The notes under the pieces were generated by a model. It had not been told where the DNA came from. It did not search any database and saw nothing but the letters and a program-made list of their open reading frames with translations. A DNA stretch of 64,000 nt, taken from assembly GCA_024697185.1 (NCBI GenBank), contig JAILGB010000013.1, positions 62,001 to 126,000 of the forward strand, written 5' to 3'. Both the position numbers and the translations under genes were made by a program. This stretch comes from Opitutales bacterium. GTDB taxonomy: Bacteria > Verrucomicrobiota > Verrucomicrobiia > Opitutales > UBA953. The number at the start of each line of letters is the position of its first letter. Within the stretch, counting starts at the first letter, position 1. This document shows, in pieces, positions 62,120-64,000 of this stretch.

Positions 62120-64000
62120 TTAGAACAGCGAACCGATTTGATAAATAAGAACGGCTGCAATCCAGGCAAGCAAAGTCATTTGCGTCCAGGCAATAATCGC
62201 CCATTTCCAAGAAGACTCGCGCGCAATAACGACGATTTCCGCGAGGCATTGGCCGCAAAGGGCAAAGAAAACCATAATTCCGATAAGAACAGAGATCGTG
62301 AAAACAGGCGTCCCTTCGCGAGGCGTTCCCGGTTCCCAGACCGTGTTCATCATCTTGTCTTTAAGAGAATCACTCTCCTCATCCTCTTCATTGCCGAGCG
62401 AGAAAATCGTACCGAGTGTCGCGACTATGCCTTCGCGAGCCGGGAACGACGCGAGAACGCCGATGGTAATGCGCCAATCAAAGCCGCAAGGATCGACAAC
62501 CGGCTGACAAAAACGACCGAAACGACCGAGATAGGATTGCACAAGGCATTCTTCCGCAATACGATTTTCGACTTCCGCGACCAAATCTTCTCGATTGACA
62601 ACTGCCGCGATAAGATCCTCGGAGACATTGAGTGCTTTGGCGTTGAGCGCAACATACGATTCGCGAATCGCTTCGCAACGCTTTTCATATTCCTCCGCAA
62701 GTGCTTCCACTGCGTCATCATCGAGCGTGATTTCAGCCTCCTCGTCTTCTTCAAGCACCGCAACAATCATTTCTGCGGGCACTTGGAGTTCTTCAGCTTT
62801 ATCCGCGACAAATTTTTCCGTATCGTTACCGATAAGATCTGCGACAGCGTCATTAAAAGCATTCACATCGATTCTGGCATCGCTTGCCAACAATACTGCG
62901 CCCTCGGTTTCCGCACTGTCAACAATTATAGCATAGTCATCAGCCGAAATCTTCAGTTCGCTCGCATTTTGCGCGATAAACTTTTCTTTGACACCGTCCT
63001 TAAAGGCTTCATCTTCACTATACGGGAAGAACAAAAGCGCCCAAACAATGACGTTCACTGCAAAAATAATCGTTCCCGCACGTTTTGTATATGCCACACC
63101 GCTCTGCCAAACGCGAAGTGCGACATCACGCAAACGCGGCAATTGGTAACGCGGCATTTCGAGCACAAACGGCGCCGCCTTCGATTTCATCACCAAGTGT
63201 GTATAAATCCAAGCCACGGGAACGGCGACGACAATGCCGACGAGATACATGCAAACGAAGACCGTTGCTGCCGTCGCGGGATTTGTCAACCGCTCAAGGA
63301 TGGCACACATCAAAACATAGACCGGCATGCGCGCACCGCAACTCATGAAAGGAACGGCAAGAATTGTCGCCAAACGAGCCTTCGGGTCTTCAATCGTGCG
63401 AGCGCCCATAATACCGGGAATGCCGCAGGCGAAACCGGAGAGCATCGGCACAAAACTTTTACCGTTCAGACCGCACCAGCCGAGAAGCTTGTCCATCAAA
63501 AATGCCGCACGAGCCATATAACCCGTCGATTCAAGCAAGCCCAAGAAGAAGAACAAGATCAAAATTTGCGGCAAGAAGACAAGAACGCTGCCGACTCCGG
63601 CAATGACACCGTCAACAATGAGCGAACGGACAATCGGCATATCCTCCAAAGAAGATAAAGAGCCAAGCCATTCGCCGAGCGCGCCAAATTGCCCTTCAAT
63701 CCAATCCATCGGGATTCCCGAAAGCGTATAAAGGCAATAGAACACGGCATACATAATGGCGACAAAAATCACAAAACCGAAAACACGGTTCAATAAAATT
63801 TTGTCCAAAATAGACGTGAACGATTTGCGGTTTTTGGTCTGCCGCGTCACTCCGCTGAGCATCCCCCTGATAAACGCATAACGCTGAATCGCTTCCGTCG
63901 AATGCGGATTGTCCCCGACAGCGCGGATGCAGGCACGAGCCTTTTTCAAAGCCGAACCGACGCGCTCGAGATCCTGTTTTTCAAGCAAGCGGTCCGCAAG
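62120..64000 (-). CDS. feoB: Ferrous iron transporter FeoB, C-terminal part
   Basis: At least 626 residues are visible; the track start is an internal TTG and the frame runs on past the window edge (LADRLLEKQDL), so the G domain lies outside. Gate motifs: MLSGFACGIPGIMGARTIED and VPFMSCGARMPVY, then SFPAREGIVATLGTIF, and FALCGQCLAEI near the end. Imports Fe2+ across the inner membrane. Between the helix ending WALLFFPY and GRFGRFCQPVVDP there is an unusually long (~160 aa), very acidic hydrophilic insertion. Confidence 0.95.
   Translation of the reverse strand, partial: LADRLLEKQDLERVGSALKKARACIRAVGDNPHSTEAIQRYAFIRGMLSGVTRQTKNRKSFTSILDKILLNRVFGFVIFVAIMYAVFYCLYTLSGIPMDWIEGQFGALGEWLGSLSSLEDMPIVRSLIVDGVIAGVGSVLVFLPQILILFFFLGLLESTGYMARAAFLMDKLLGWCGLNGKSFVPMLSGFACGIPGIMGARTIEDPKARLATILAVPFMSCGARMPVYVLMCAILERLTNPATAATVFVCMYLVGIVVAVPVAWIYTHLVMKSKAAPFVLEMPRYQLPRLRDVALRVWQSGVAYTKRAGTIIFAVNVIVWALLFFPYSEDEAFKDGVKEKFIAQNASELKISADDYAIIVDSAETEGAVLLASDARIDVNAFNDAVADLIGNDTEKFVADKAEELQVPAEMIVAVLEEDEEAEITLDDDAVEALAEEYEKRCEAIRESYVALNAKALNVSEDLIAAVVNREDLVAEVENRIAEECLVQSYLGRFGRFCQPVVDPCGFDWRITIGVLASFPAREGIVATLGTIFSLGNEEDEESDSLKDKMMNTVWEPGTPREGTPVFTISVLIGIMVFFALCGQCLAEIVVIARESSWKWAIIAWTQMTLLAWIAAVLIYQIGSLF

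Larger units (their letters stand above)
1..64000. repeat. Highly iterated octamer CGGGAACG / CGTTCCCG
   Basis: The heptamer GGGAACG occurs about 190 times in either orientation by hand scan (about 89 + and 101 -), against about 8 expected for equal base frequencies. More than nine tenths extend to CGGGAACG, often GCGGGAACGC. Flanks beyond that vary, so it is not a dispersed longer element. It is found in genes in several frames (read as VP, GN, RER or GT pairs) and between genes, and inverted pairs build terminator stems. Orientation is nearly balanced, unlike Chi or KOPS. About 20 further copies are CGGGAACA. Counts are manual and may be off by a few per cent. A DNA-uptake-sequence-like role is inference. 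Confidence 0.9.

Noticed and set aside
61991-63658. 555-aa plus-strand ORF
   Set aside because: Antisense to feoB and to the small Cys-rich gene; no recognisable fold.
1-64000. Octamer as Chi, KOPS or replication-strand signal
   Set aside because: Both orientations are nearly equal across a window that is unlikely to straddle the origin or terminus; those signals are strongly skewed.
1-64000. Octamer as core of a MITE or REP element
   Set aside because: Flanks outside 8-10 bp are not conserved and copies sit in many reading frames inside essential genes.
1-64000. CRISPR array, insertion sequence or prophage
   Set aside because: No regularly spaced repeats, transposase, integrase or structural phage gene was seen; the nuclease at 34.5 kb stands alone.

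Overview
The window is 64 kb of bacterial chromosome, gene-dense and mostly transcribed from the minus strand. It carries housekeeping, envelope and division genes and no rRNA, tRNA, CRISPR array, transposase or prophage that I can see. The organism is a Gram-negative: it has HldD for heptose-containing LPS, a Wzc-type tyrosine kinase, lipoproteins and periplasmic proteins. A divergent FtsZ beside FtsQ and FtsA, an EpsI-like exosortase-associated protein and the styles of MDH, AspRS and TrpB2 suggest the PVC group, most likely Verrucomicrobiota (Opitutae-like). That placement is an inference from protein flavour, not from a search. An M60-like metallopeptidase, a GH31 lipoprotein with carbohydrate-binding modules, ADP-forming acyl-CoA synthetase, lactate permease and FeoB fit a host-associated fermenter.

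Layout. 0-3 kb: rplY-pth-rpsF-ssb operon, then map. 3-8.9 kb: wzc-secY-map, then marC-pdxH-coaC. 8.9-13.5 kb: aroE-M60 peptidase, hldD, a sugar nucleotidyltransferase. 13.5-16.4 kb: fabG, acpP, fabF and the HU gene. 16.7-25.8 kb: a nine-gene co-directional run ftsQ-ftsA-ftsZ-clpP-Sel1-hisC-panB-TPR-methyltransferase. 25.9-29.2 kb (plus strand): rodA and RNase G/E. 29.2-35.4 kb: a 37-residue zinc-ribbon gene, a thioesterase, an ADP-forming acyl-CoA synthetase, a CDF transporter, two related secreted proteins, a PD-(D/E)XK nuclease. 35.5-46.8 kb: trpB2, groES-groEL, an aminotransferase-purH pair, serA, fba, pdxJ-acpS-epsI. 46.8-64 kb: GH31, hisF, YjdF-like protein, adk, M18 aminopeptidase, mdh, a secreted protein, lactate permease, aspS, a thioredoxin-like protein, a CorC-like protein, and feoB with a small Cys-rich partner.

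The most striking feature is not a gene. The octamer CGGGAACG / CGTTCCCG occurs at extraordinary density on both strands. A hand scan found about 190 copies of the heptamer GGGAACG (about 89 in + and 101 in - orientation), where about 8 would be expected by chance at even base composition. Copies lie inside genes in several reading frames and between genes. Inverted pairs of it form the stems of most of the intrinsic terminators. It is almost absent from the most conserved genes (fabF-acpP-fabG-HU, groEL, fba, rng). This is the signature of DNA uptake sequences in Neisseriaceae and Pasteurellaceae, here in an apparently unrelated lineage. Second, many genes have a -10 box 6-12 nt before the start codon, predicting leaderless or nearly leaderless mRNAs, and strongly expressed genes lack a Shine-Dalgarno sequence.
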